Shown: positions 14,460-22,561, numbered from the stretch's first letter. The stretch is 33,974 nt of DNA from Pseudomonadota bacterium (GCA_021780035.1 JAJXZO010000172.1:1-33974), one strand, 5' to 3'. Numbers and translations: made by a program. The notes: generated by a model from the letters alone, not told the origin.

Positions 14460-15108
14460 TGTCCTGCCGATGACCGGCGAACTGCCGCTCCGCCTGCAAC
14501 AGTTGCGGCTGCGCTACCCCGAGCCCGCTCCCGAGGCCCTGGCGGAGGTGGTGCGCGCGGTGCTCACCACGCTGCGCGGCGACCTCACCGCCTCCGAGGC
14601 GGCGCTGCTCGGCGAGGTGGCCGCGCTCGGCCGCACCATCGCCACCGCCAAGGCGGAGATCGCGGCACTCCGGGTGGCAGACATCAACACGAGCCACATT
14701 CCCTCGGCCACCGACGAGCTCGACGCCATCGTCGCCCACACGGCGCGCGCCACCGAATCCATCCTCGAAACCTGCGAGACGCTTGACCATGTGGCGGCGG
14801 AACTCGAGGCCGAGAGCCAGCGGGCGCTGGCCACGAAGCTGCAGTGGGCAACCACCCGCATCTACGAGGAATGCGGCTTCCAGGACATCACCGGCCAGCG
14901 GATCACCAAGGTGGTGGCGACGCTGAAGGCCATCGACGCCAAGGTGGCGCAGATCATCGCTGCGTTCGGCGGCGACCTGCCGGTGCCGGCGGCCGTGCCG
15001 GACGCGCACCTTGCGGAGAGCGCCGACGTGGCGATGCACGGGCCGCAACTGCCGGTGAACGCCATGGACCAGACCGACATCGACCGCCTGCTCGCCAGCC
15101 TCGACTGA
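14452..15108 (+). CDS. cheZ: Protein phosphatase CheZ (CheY-P phosphatase)
   Basis: CheZ speeds hydrolysis of CheY phosphate and so ends the motor signal. The 218-residue product is mostly helical, fitting the long helical hairpin of the family (residues about 30-170). The catalytic motif FQDITGQRITKVV is at 143-155. By comparison with E. coli (Asp143, Gln147), Asp145 and Gln149 are the residues that position and insert into the CheY active site. A flexible Ala/Pro-rich linker leads to the C-terminal peptide MDQTDIDRLLASLD (205-218), which matches the CheY-docking tail of E. coli CheZ and resembles the docking peptide of FliM in this same operon. The ATG at 14452 lies inside the end of cheY. 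Confidence 0.93.
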   Translation: MHDVLPMTGELPLRLQQLRLRYPEPAPEALAEVVRAVLTTLRGDLTASEAALLGEVAALGRTIATAKAEIAALRVADINTSHIPSATDELDAIVAHTARATESILETCETLDHVAAELEAESQRALATKLQWATTRIYEECGFQDITGQRITKVVATLKAIDAKVAQIIAAFGGDLPVPAAVPDAHLAESADVAMHGPQLPVNAMDQTDIDRLLASLD

Positions 15109-15112
15109 GACG

Positions 15113-15523
15113 ATGGCGCGCCCGCCGCTCCGCTGCCGCATGCTGCTGCTCGGCCTCGGAGGCCTGGCGATCGCCGCCGCGGCGCCGGCCGAGGTGCCGC
15201 TTCGCACCGGCATCCACGCCGGCTTCGGCCGCGTGGTCCTCGATTTGCCGGCATCCGTGCGGTACCGCCTGCGCCAACAGGCCGACGGACTGCTGGTGCG
15301 CGTCTCCGGCGGCGTGGTGCGGCCGCAAGGCGCGCCGCCGCCGCACATCAGCGCCATCGTCCCCGAAGCGGACGGCGTGCTGCTCCGCTTCGCCCCGGGC
15401 ACGCGCCTGCACGCGCTGCGCCTGCGCCATCACCTGGTGCTCGACTTCTCCGCTCCCGCCGCCCCCCGCACCGGCGCGCAGCCTTTGCCGCTGCCTTCCG
15501 CCGCGGCTCCCAGGCGGTGCTGA
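15113..15523 (+). CDS. N-terminal fragment of a frameshifted flagellar-cluster protein (AMIN-like exported domain)
   Basis: The 136-residue frame starts four bases after cheZ with a signal-peptide-like sequence (MLLLGLGGLAIAAAAPAEV, about 10-28). A beta-rich domain follows (VPLRTGIHAGFGRVVLDLPA, VRYRLRQQADGLLVRVSGGV, LRLRHHLVLDFSAP), similar in pattern to AMIN-type periplasmic domains. After residue about 115 the sequence turns to low-information Ala/Pro text and ends in RRC-stop. The protein logic continues in the next reading frame (AAFRRGSQAVLIFDERR). A single -1 shift at the run of six Cs (15462-15467) would join both pieces into one product of 858 residues. I read it as the first part of one gene that is broken, or that was mis-sequenced by one base. 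Confidence 0.6.
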   Translation: MARPPLRCRMLLLGLGGLAIAAAAPAEVPLRTGIHAGFGRVVLDLPASVRYRLRQQADGLLVRVSGGVVRPQGAPPPHISAIVPEADGVLLRFAPGTRLHALRLRHHLVLDFSAPAAPRTGAQPLPLPSAAAPRRC

Positions 15524-17688
15524 TATTCGACGAGCGCCGGCCGATCGACGTGCGCGCCTTGCCGCGCTCCGGCGCCCTCGGCGCCGCCGCCGTGCATCTG
15601 CTGCCCGCCGGCACCGAACTCGTCTTCCCCCTCCTTTCCGGCCGCGGGCTGCGGCTGTCGCACGCCGCCGAGGGCTGGACGGTGCATCTCGGCGCCCAGG
15701 CGCCGCCGGCACGAATCCATCCCGCGCTCGATACCGCCGGCAAGGCTCCGGGGCCGCAACTGCGGCTGCCGCTGCCCAGTCCCGGCCACGCGCTGCGGCT
15801 CACCGACCCGCTGACCGGCGGCCTGCTGCTGGTCGGCACCGAACACGCCCCCGGCTCGGCGATGACGGTGGCGCACGCCACGCCGGAATTCACCCTGCTG
15901 CCGACGTGGCAGGGCGTGGCAGTCGCCGCGCTTTCCGACGAAATCACCCTCCGGCGAGCCGGGGAGGGCTTCGTCCTGCGCTCCATGCTGCCGGCCCGCG
16001 GCCTCGCCCTCGCGCCCGCCGAGGTCGATCTCGGCGCGCTCGACGCCGCCGCCCGCCTGACCCGCCGCTTCGACTTCCCCGACCTGCCGGTGCCCGCGCT
16101 GCTCCGCCGCCTCGATGCCGCCGAGGCGGGCGCGGGCAACGCGCCGCCGGGCCGGCGCACGTTTGCACGCATCGCCGCGGCGCAGGCGATGCTCGCGCTC
16201 GGCATGGGCGCCGAGGCCGACGGCCTACTCGGGCTGGTGGAAACAAGCGACCCGCAGGCCGCCGCCAACCCCGACGTCATCGGCCTGCGCGCCATCGCCG
16301 CGCTGCTCGCCGGCCGCCTCGGCGCGAGCGCGGGGATCGACGATCCCAGGCTCGCCGGTAGCGACGAGGTTTCCCTCTGGCGGGCTTTGCGCGCCGCCAT
16401 GCTGCATCATCCCAGCGCCGCCGCCGCCACGCTCGCCGGCGAAACCCGGCTGCTGCTCGCCTACCCCGCCACGTTGCGCCACCGCCTGCTGCCGCTCGCC
16501 GCCGAAACCATGGCCCAGGGCGGCGAGGCGGTGGCGGCGCGGCGTCTCGTCGCCTCCCGCCCGCACGACCACGGCCTCGACTTCGCCCGCGCGCTTCTCG
16601 CCGAGCGGCGCGACCCGGCACAGGCGCTCGCCCTGTTCGACCGGCTCGCGCAATCGCCCGACCAGTTGCTGCGCGCCCGTGCCGCCCCGCGCGCCGTCGA
16701 CCTTCGCCTCGCCCTCGGCCGGATCTCCACCACCGCCGCGGCCGACGCCATGGACAGGCTGCTGTATGTCTGGCGCGGCGACCGGCGCGAGGTGGCACTA
16801 CGGCTCCGCGCCGCCGAACTGCGCGCCGAGTCGGGCAGCCCGCGCGCCGCACTCACCCTGCTGCGCCACGCGATCCCGGCGCTGCCCTTCGCCGCCGGCG
16901 AATTCCGCGCCCGCATGCGGCAGATCTTCGTCGCCGCGCTGGCGCAGGACGCCAGATCGCCGATGCCGCCGCTGCAACTCGTGGCGATGGTCGAGGAGAA
17001 CCCCGGCTTCATCACCGAAGGTGAATCCGGCCTCGCCCTGGCGCGCCGTCTCGCCGACCGGCTGGAGGCGCTCGACCTGCCCGCCCGCGCCGAACCGGTA
17101 TTCGCCAGGCTGGTGGCCGCCGCCCCTCCCGGCGTGGTGCGCGCCGAACTCGGCCGCCGCCTCGCCGAGGTGCGACTGCAACGCGGCGACGCCGGCGGCG
17201 CGCTCTCGGCCCTCGGCGCCACCGCCGCCGACAATCTCCCGGCGGGAGTGCTGGAACAGAGGGTGCTGGTGTGGGCGCGCGCCACCGCCGCCGAGGGCGA
17301 CGCCGCCCGCGCCGCCGCCGCTCTCGATGGGCTTGGCGACCCCGCGGCGCTCGGCCTGCGCGCGCAGTTGCTCGAGAAGGCGCGGGACTGGGCCGGCGCC
17401 ACCGCCGCGCTGCGGCAACTCGCCGCCGCCAGCGTGCCGCCGTCCGGCCAGCTCACCTCCAACCAGGCCGAAACGGTGCTGCGCCTGGCCGCGGATGCGG
17501 CGCAGGCGAGCGACGCCGCCACCCTGGCGGATCTGCGGCAGCAGAACCTCTCCCGCATGCCCGCCGGCCACGCCGCCGACATGCTGCGCCTGCTCACGGC
17601 GCCGCCGGTATTGCTGCCCTCCGACCTCGCGCGTGCCCACCGCGAGAACCTTCTGGCCGGGAGCCTGCTCGGCACGCCGAGTCGTTGA
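15517..17688 (+). CDS. C-terminal fragment of the frameshifted protein (helical, TPR-like repeats)
   Basis: The open frame of 723 codons from a GTG at 15517 has no ribosome binding site, and the coding text starts further upstream, at least at FAAAFRRGSQAV (from about 15484). So this is the rest of the gene that begins at 15113. The N-terminal 200 residues are beta-rich (VFDERRP-type strand, here LIFDERRPIDVRAL, then LPAGTELVFPLLSGRGLRL). From about residue 220 to the end it is an Ala/Leu/Arg-rich helical solenoid with degenerate 34-residue periodicity, as in TPR proteins (HGLDFARALLAERRDPAQAL; LRLRAAELRAESGSPRAALT). Function unknown; the position after cheZ suggests an envelope role linked to motility. 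The 3' half shows no further damage. Confidence 0.65.
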   Translation: MLIFDERRPIDVRALPRSGALGAAAVHLLPAGTELVFPLLSGRGLRLSHAAEGWTVHLGAQAPPARIHPALDTAGKAPGPQLRLPLPSPGHALRLTDPLTGGLLLVGTEHAPGSAMTVAHATPEFTLLPTWQGVAVAALSDEITLRRAGEGFVLRSMLPARGLALAPAEVDLGALDAAARLTRRFDFPDLPVPALLRRLDAAEAGAGNAPPGRRTFARIAAAQAMLALGMGAEADGLLGLVETSDPQAAANPDVIGLRAIAALLAGRLGASAGIDDPRLAGSDEVSLWRALRAAMLHHPSAAAATLAGETRLLLAYPATLRHRLLPLAAETMAQGGEAVAARRLVASRPHDHGLDFARALLAERRDPAQALALFDRLAQSPDQLLRARAAPRAVDLRLALGRISTTAAADAMDRLLYVWRGDRREVALRLRAAELRAESGSPRAALTLLRHAIPALPFAAGEFRARMRQIFVAALAQDARSPMPPLQLVAMVEENPGFITEGESGLALARRLADRLEALDLPARAEPVFARLVAAAPPGVVRAELGRRLAEVRLQRGDAGGALSALGATAADNLPAGVLEQRVLVWARATAAEGDAARAAAALDGLGDPAALGLRAQLLEKARDWAGATAALRQLAAASVPPSGQLTSNQAETVLRLAADAAQASDAATLADLRQQNLSRMPAGHAADMLRLLTAPPVLLPSDLARAHRENLLAGSLLGTPSR

Positions 17689-17745
17689 GCGAAAAAATCA
17701 CAGAAATGCAAAAAAACGGGGGATGAGCGCCTCTTGGGGCTTGCA

Positions 17746-17756
17746 CCCCCCCCCCC
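17746..17756 (+). repeat. Run of 11 C in the speD leader region
   Basis: C11 is followed by TTT and C5 (17760-17764), about 90 bases before the speD ATG. The gap between 17689 and 17847 also holds runs of A6 and A7 (17692-17716) and a perfect palindrome GCCCCCGGGGGC, but no hairpin with T-tract that would qualify as an intrinsic terminator on the plus strand. Such a C-run is prone to slippage and to sequencing error. Confidence 0.85.
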
Positions 17757-17847
17757 TTTCCCCCATGTTGCGCCGCCTTGGCCCCCGGGGGCGCGCGCAC
17801 GCGGCCCGCGCCCACGCGGCCGTCTGCTGGTTATGGAGGGATGCGCG

Positions 17848-18312
17848 ATGAACGCACTCACGCAACTGGGGATGGTCTCGGAACTCCCGAGCGAGAACCA
17901 GACAACAACGATCGGTTCGGCCGCCGCCGAAGAGACAAGCAAGGACTATTTCGTCGAACGTGACGGCGTCCGCTTCGCCGGCACGCACCTGCTCGCCGAC
18001 CTGTGGGGGGCCACGAGGCTCGACGACGCCTCGCACATCGACGCCGCGCTGCGCGATGCGGCGCTGGCGGCCGGCGCCACCATCCTGCACAGCCATTTCC
18101 ATACGTTTTCGCCGAATGGCGGCGTTTCCGGCGTGGTGATCCTGGCCGAGAGCCATATCTCCATCCACACTTGGCCGGAGCGCGGCTTCGCCGCCGTGGA
18201 CATCTTCATGTGCGGCGCCTGCGACCCGCACCGATCGGTGCCGGTGCTGCGCCAGGCATTCTCCCCCTCCGAGATCCGCCTCGCCGAACAAAGGCGTGGC
18301 CGCCTCGGCTGA
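17848..18312 (+). CDS. speD: S-adenosylmethionine decarboxylase proenzyme (class 1B type)
   Basis: SpeD makes decarboxylated S-adenosylmethionine, the aminopropyl donor for spermidine. The 154-residue proenzyme has the self-cleavage site LAES-HISIHTWPE: the chain is cut between Glu101 and Ser102, and Ser102 becomes the pyruvoyl cofactor. His107 and Cys122 (FMCGACDP) match the processing and catalytic residues. GTHLLADLWG (45-54) and LHSHFHTFSPNGGVSGVVI precede it. Residues 1-40 form an N-terminal extension rich in Glu/Ser/Thr that the usual 120-130 residue bacterial enzymes lack. The ATG at 17848 is seven bases after GGAGGG; an in-frame ATG at 17833 overlaps that ribosome site. speE follows after 43 bases. 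Confidence 0.95.
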   Translation: MNALTQLGMVSELPSENQTTTIGSAAAEETSKDYFVERDGVRFAGTHLLADLWGATRLDDASHIDAALRDAALAAGATILHSHFHTFSPNGGVSGVVILAESHISIHTWPERGFAAVDIFMCGACDPHRSVPVLRQAFSPSEIRLAEQRRGRLG

Positions 18313-18355
18313 GCCCGCCCGGCGGCTATCCCCCTCCCAGCGTGGAGCACCCCGC

Positions 18356-19225
18356 ATGACCGCCGATCTGTGGGCGAACGAGAGCCTGTACCCGGACTGG
18401 GGCCAACGCTTCCGCGTCGTGCGCGAGTGCGCGCGGGTACGAAGCCCGTTCCAGGAGATCGTCATCTTCGACTCGGAACGCTTCGGCCGGGTGATGCTGC
18501 TCGACGGCGTGGTGCAGATCACCGAGGCCGACGAGTTCGTCTACCAGGAGATGCTCGCCCACGTCCCCTTGCTCGCCCATGGTGAGGCGAAACGCGTGCT
18601 GATCATCGGCGCGGGCGACGGCGGCGTGCTGCGGCGCGTGCTCGCCCACCGCACCGTGGCGAAGGCGGTGATGGTGGAGATCGACGGCGAGGTGATCCAT
18701 CTCTGCCGCCAATTCCTGCCTGCCGTCGGCGGCGATGCCTGGAACGATCCCCGCGCCGAGGTGATCGTCGGCGACGGCATCGACTACGTGGCGAAGGCCC
18801 CGTCCGCCTCCTTCGACGTCGTCATCGTCGATTCCACCGACCCGGCCGGTGTCGGCGAGGTGCTGTTCTCCGACGCCTTCTACGCCGACGCGGCGCGCGT
18901 GCTGGCGCCGGGCGGGCTCATCGTCAACCAGTGCGGCGTACCCTTCCTGCAAGGGCAGGAACTGCGCGAAACCAGCGCGCGGCGCGCCCGCTTCTTCGCC
19001 CACATCGGCGCCTACGTTGCGGCGGTGCCGAGCTACGTCGGCGGCTTCATGACCCTGGGCCTCGCCTCCGCCACGCCCGGCTTCGACCGCGTGCCGGCGG
19101 CAACGCTCCGCGCCCGCGCCGAGGCCGCCGGCATCCTCGGCGCCACCCGCTACTGGACGCCCGAGGTGCAGCAGGCGTCCTTCGCCCTGCCGCCCTGCAT
19201 CGCGGAACTCCTGCCTCCGGGCTAA
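18356..19225 (+). CDS. speE: Spermidine synthase (polyamine aminopropyltransferase)
   Basis: SpeE transfers the aminopropyl group from decarboxylated S-adenosylmethionine to putrescine. The 289-residue protein starts with the N-terminal beta domain (FQEIVIFDSERFGRVMLLDG, 32-51, then TEADEFVYQEMLAHVPL). The Rossmann methyltransferase-like fold follows, with VLIIGAGDGGVLRRVL (81-96), MVEIDGEVI (106-114) and FDVVIVDSTDPAG (153-165), whose Asp159 and Asp162 fit the catalytic and substrate-binding acids. The C-terminal VPSYVGGFMTLGLAS segment is typical. The ATG at 18356 has GGAG nine bases upstream. It is in one unit with speD, and its TAA stop overlaps the stop of der on the other strand. Confidence 0.96.
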   Translation: MTADLWANESLYPDWGQRFRVVRECARVRSPFQEIVIFDSERFGRVMLLDGVVQITEADEFVYQEMLAHVPLLAHGEAKRVLIIGAGDGGVLRRVLAHRTVAKAVMVEIDGEVIHLCRQFLPAVGGDAWNDPRAEVIVGDGIDYVAKAPSASFDVVIVDSTDPAGVGEVLFSDAFYADAARVLAPGGLIVNQCGVPFLQGQELRETSARRARFFAHIGAYVAAVPSYVGGFMTLGLASATPGFDRVPAATLRARAEAAGILGATRYWTPEVQQASFALPPCIAELLPPG

Positions 19226-20562
19226 CGGTCGGCGAAGGGGTTTTCCGTGCCGCGCAATTGCAGGCGGATCGGCACGCCCGGCAGGTGGAAGCGCTCGCGC
19301 AGCCCGTTCACCAGGTAGCGCTGGTAGATGATCGGCGTCTGCTCGGCGCGGCTGCCAAACAGCACGAAAGTGGGCGGCCGCGCCTTCGCCTGCGTGAGAT
19401 ACCGCAGCTTCAGCCGCCTGCCCGCCACCAGCGGCGGCGCGTGCGCGGCGAGCGCGGTCTCCAGCCAACGGTTCAGCACCCCGGTATTGATGCGCGTGTT
19501 CCACACCGCGTGCGTGGCGCGTACGGCGGGCAGCAGCGCCGCCATTCCCTCGCCGGTCAGCGCCGAAAGCGTCACCACCGGCAGGCCGCGCAACTGCGCG
19601 AACGAGGCCTCGAGCCGCGCGGCGATGGCGCGCTTCACCTCACCGCGGTTCGCCACCGCGTCCCATTTCGTCAGCGCCAGCACCAGGGCGCGGCCCTCGC
19701 GCTCCACCAGCCGGGCGATCTCCAGGTCCTGCTCGTCGAGCCCGCGCTCGGCGTCCACTGTCAGCACCACCACCTCGGCGATCTTCAGCGCGCCTATGGC
19801 CGCGGCCACCGCCGCCTTCTCCAGCGGCTGCTCGACGCGGGCGCGGCGGCGGATGCCGGCGGTGTCCACCAGTTCGATCGGCGCGTCCCCGCCGCCGTCG
19901 AGCAGTACCGAAACGGCGTCGCGGGTCAGCCCCGGCTCGGGGCCGGTGATCATCCGCTGCTCGCCGAGCAGGCGGTTGAGCAAGGTGGACTTGCCGGCGT
20001 TCGGCCGCCCGATAATGGCGAGCTTCAGCGCCGGCCCGGCCGCTTCCCCTTCGGTTTCGTCCACCTCCGCGGGCAAGCGCTCGGCCACCTCGCGCATCAG
20101 GTCGGCGATGCCCTCGCCGTGCTCGGCCGAGACAGCGAGCGGCTGCCCGAAGCCGAGCGCGCACGCCTCCAGCGCCGCCTGCGCCCCCGCGCGACCCTCT
20201 GCCTTGTTCGCCACCACCAGGATTTCGCGGTTCTGGCGACGGAGCCACGCCGCCACTTCCTCGTCCGCCGGGGTGACGCCCGCGCGCACATCCACCACCA
20301 GCAGCACCAGCGCCGCCTGCCGCACCGCGTCCGCCGAGGAGGCGCGCATGCGCCCGGCCAGGGTCTGCGGTGCCGCCTCCTCCACACCGGCGGTGTCGAT
20401 GAGCCGCACCTTCCGTCCGCGCAGCATCGCCTCGGCCTCGTTGCGGTCGCGGGTGACGCCGGCGCTCTCGGCCACCAGCGCCCGCCGCCGCCCCGCCAGC
20501 CGATTGAACAGCGTGGACTTGCCGACGTTCGGCCGGCCGACGATGGCGACGATGGGCGGCAC
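19222..20562 (-). CDS. der: Ribosome biogenesis GTPase Der (EngA)
   Basis: Der is the double-GTPase needed for maturation of the 50S ribosomal subunit. The 446-residue protein has two G domains. The first starts IVAIVGRPNVGKSTLFN (P-loop 9-16), with DTAG (56-59) and NKAE (119-122). The second starts LAIIGRPNAGKSTLLN (P-loop 185-192), with DTAG (233-236) and TKWD. A C-terminal KH-like domain ends with RLKLRYLTQAKARPPTFVLF and the short tail RGTENPFADR. In the first G domain the usual NKxD is NKAE, which also occurs in other alphaproteobacterial Der proteins. The GTG at 20562 is the start because it follows the bamB stop by two bases and the P-loop begins at once. Confidence 0.95.
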   Translation of the reverse strand: MPPIVAIVGRPNVGKSTLFNRLAGRRRALVAESAGVTRDRNEAEAMLRGRKVRLIDTAGVEEAAPQTLAGRMRASSADAVRQAALVLLVVDVRAGVTPADEEVAAWLRRQNREILVVANKAEGRAGAQAALEACALGFGQPLAVSAEHGEGIADLMREVAERLPAEVDETEGEAAGPALKLAIIGRPNAGKSTLLNRLLGEQRMITGPEPGLTRDAVSVLLDGGGDAPIELVDTAGIRRRARVEQPLEKAAVAAAIGALKIAEVVVLTVDAERGLDEQDLEIARLVEREGRALVLALTKWDAVANRGEVKRAIAARLEASFAQLRGLPVVTLSALTGEGMAALLPAVRATHAVWNTRINTGVLNRWLETALAAHAPPLVAGRRLKLRYLTQAKARPPTFVLFGSRAEQTPIIYQRYLVNGLRERFHLPGVPIRLQLRGTENPFADR

Positions 20563-20564
20563 GA

Positions 20565-21899
20565 CTAGCGTAACGCGACCAGCGTCGCGTCGTCGGTAAC
20601 GAGAAGCAGCGTGCCGGCGGCGAGGCTCGGGGGCACCGAAACCGCGCCCGGCACGCGCTGCTCGCCGAGGATGGCGCCGGTGTAGGGGCTTACCGAGAGG
20701 GCGTGGCCATGGTTCGATCCCACCACCAGCCGGTCGCCGGCCAGCAGGGGGCCGACCCAGAAGATCGGGTCGCTCTGGTCCTTCTCGTTCTGGAAGCGCG
20801 GCAGCTGGGCGACCCACGCGGCCACGCCGTCCGTGCGCCGGATCGCCGCCAGTTGCTGGTTGGTGTCGAGCACGAACAGCCAGTCTCCGGCCACCGCCGC
20901 AGTATCGGCAACGGCAAGGGCCTGTTCCCACAGCCGCCGCCCGGTGCGCAGGTCGAGCGCCAGCACCAGGCCGCCGAGACTGCCGGCGTACACCTTGCCG
21001 TCGGCGATCACCGGCATGCCGTGCACCGCCGAGAGATCGGCGACGCTGTCGCGGCCGCCCGGAGAGGCGAGGCTGTCGCCCCATACCATCGTGCCGGAGG
21101 CGGCGCGCAGGCAGGCGAGTTCGCCCGAGTTGAAGCCGGCCACCACCAGCCCATCGGCATAGGCCGGCGAGGGCAGGCCCAGCACCGGGGTCACGGTTCC
21201 GGCCGCCTGATAGCTCCAGAGCGCGCGGCCGTCGTCCCGCGCGACCGTCACCAGCCGGTTGTCCATGGTAAGCACGAACACTAGCCCGTCGGCCACGGTG
21301 GGAGCGGCGCGCGCCGGCTCCTCCAGGTCGTGCCGCCAGAGGATCTTGCCGCTGGCGTCGTCGAGGGCGAGCAGGTCGCCGCGGCCGGTGCCGGCGAACA
21401 GCCGCCCGCCGTCCCACGAAATGCCGCCGCCGATGTTGCTGCTGCGGTTGCCCTTGGCGCGGGTGCTCTGTTCCCAGAGTTGCCGGCCGCTGGCGAGATC
21501 GAAGGCGCGCACCCGCGCGTCGCTGTCCATGGTGAACACGCGGCCCTGCGCCGCCACGGCCTGCGCGGTGATCTTGCGGCGGTAGCCGCCGCCCGAGCCG
21601 ATATCCGCCTGCCAGGCGACGCGAAGAGAATCGGCCAGCCGCAGATGCCCCATGGCGTGCGCCGGGTTGCCGCCCGTTTCCGGCCAGGCGGCATTGGCCA
21701 CCGGCGGCGGCAACTCCACCCTGGGCGCCGCCTCGCCGACATGCAGTCCGTTCGGGAACGTCATCACCGGAACGCGCGTGCCCGGCAGGGGCACCTTGTG
21801 CTCGCCGAACCACTGGTTCCACAGCCCGCAGCCGCTGAGCGCGAGCGGCGCCAGCAGCACCGACCGCCGGCCCCACGCCGGGATGCGCCGGGCGCTCAT
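20565..21899 (-). CDS. bamB: Outer membrane protein assembly factor BamB-like PQQ-repeat lipoprotein
   Basis: BamB is the beta-propeller lipoprotein of the BAM complex that folds outer-membrane proteins. The 444-residue product has a lipoprotein signal (LLAPLALSGC, Cys24). After a Pro-rich spacer come repeated PQQ-like blades: RVRAFDLASGRQLWEQSTRA, LLALDDASGKILWRHDLEEP, LVTVARDDGRALWSYQAAG, LALDLRTGRRLWEQALAV and LAAIRRTDGVAAWVAQLPR. At 444 residues it is longer than E. coli BamB (about 390), mostly in the N-terminal spacer. The ATG at 21899 overlaps the stop of the upstream gene by four bases (ATGA). Position between a YfgM-like gene and der is the same as in E. coli, which supports the assignment. 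Confidence 0.9.
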   Translation of the reverse strand: MSARRIPAWGRRSVLLAPLALSGCGLWNQWFGEHKVPLPGTRVPVMTFPNGLHVGEAAPRVELPPPVANAAWPETGGNPAHAMGHLRLADSLRVAWQADIGSGGGYRRKITAQAVAAQGRVFTMDSDARVRAFDLASGRQLWEQSTRAKGNRSSNIGGGISWDGGRLFAGTGRGDLLALDDASGKILWRHDLEEPARAAPTVADGLVFVLTMDNRLVTVARDDGRALWSYQAAGTVTPVLGLPSPAYADGLVVAGFNSGELACLRAASGTMVWGDSLASPGGRDSVADLSAVHGMPVIADGKVYAGSLGGLVLALDLRTGRRLWEQALAVADTAAVAGDWLFVLDTNQQLAAIRRTDGVAAWVAQLPRFQNEKDQSDPIFWVGPLLAGDRLVVGSNHGHALSVSPYTGAILGEQRVPGAVSVPPSLAAGTLLLVTDDATLVALR

Positions 21900-22549
21900 T
21901 CGTCGAGCCACGCGAGCATGGCGCTGGCCCGGCCACGCACGCCCTGCGGCGCGGCCGCGTCGGTCGCGAGTTGCTTCAGAATGGTTCGGGCCTCCTGCTT
22001 CTGGCCCTGCTCGAGATCGATCAACGCCTCCGCCTCCTGGGCAAGCGGCCGCCACGGGCTTCCCGCCGCCGCCAACGGCGCCAGCCGCGCCTTCAGCGCC
22101 TCGGGCTTGCCGCGGCCGATTTCGTGCAGCACCGACTGCAGCACCGCAACGTCGCGAAGCAGCGGATCGGCCGAGGCATCCGCCGCGACCTTCGCCCAGA
22201 GCGCCTGCGCCTCGGCCGCCTTGCCGAGATCGGCGTCGAGCGAGGCCTCGCGCAACTCGGCGAGCACCGCGTACCCGGCGTTGCCGTGCGCCGCGACATC
22301 GGCCAGCGCCACCACCGCGCCCTGGCGCGCCGCCGGCGCCTGGCTGGCGGCGCTGTCGAGCGCGGTCAGGAACTGCTGCGCCACCGCCGCGTTCCGCCTC
22401 GCCTGCACGCCCTGCCAGTACTGCCAGCCGCCGACGCCGACAATCACCAGCACCACGGCGGCGACGACCACGCCGCCATAGCGCGTGAGCAGCTGCCGCA
22501 TCCTTTCGGCGCGCAGGTCTTCGTCGACTTCATCAAAAATATCGGGCAC
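21896..22549 (-). CDS. YfgM-like tetratricopeptide inner-membrane protein
   Basis: A 217-residue protein with a short acidic cytoplasmic N-terminus (PDIFDEVDEDLRAERMRQLL), one membrane segment (VVVAAVVLVIVGVGGWQYW, about 26-44) and a periplasmic helical domain of TPR_21 type. Helices in that domain include AGYAVLAELREASLDADLGK and AEALIDLEQGQKQEARTIL. In E. coli the equivalent YfgM is an ancillary partner of the SecYEG translocon and PpiD, linking export to outer-membrane assembly. Length and gene order yfgM-bamB-der agree with that. The start is a GTG at 22549 because AGGGGA stands five bases upstream; the open frame extends to 22618, but the extra sequence runs across the promoter-like region. 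Confidence 0.85.
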   Translation of the reverse strand: MPDIFDEVDEDLRAERMRQLLTRYGGVVVAAVVLVIVGVGGWQYWQGVQARRNAAVAQQFLTALDSAASQAPAARQGAVVALADVAAHGNAGYAVLAELREASLDADLGKAAEAQALWAKVAADASADPLLRDVAVLQSVLHEIGRGKPEALKARLAPLAAAGSPWRPLAQEAEALIDLEQGQKQEARTILKQLATDAAAPQGVRGRASAMLAWLDE

Positions 22550-22561
22550 GGAATTCCCCTC

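Noticed and set aside
15455-15475. Classical X-XXY-YYZ slippery heptamer for programmed -1 frameshifting
   Set aside because: The codons at this point (GCC CCC CGC) do not form the heptamer in the zero frame and no strong downstream pseudoknot is evident; a mutation or base error is simpler.
17736-17764. Rho-independent terminator after the flagellar unit (GGGG-CTTGCA-CCCC)
   Set aside because: The stem is only 4 bp, is ambiguous within the C-run and is not followed by a T-tract.
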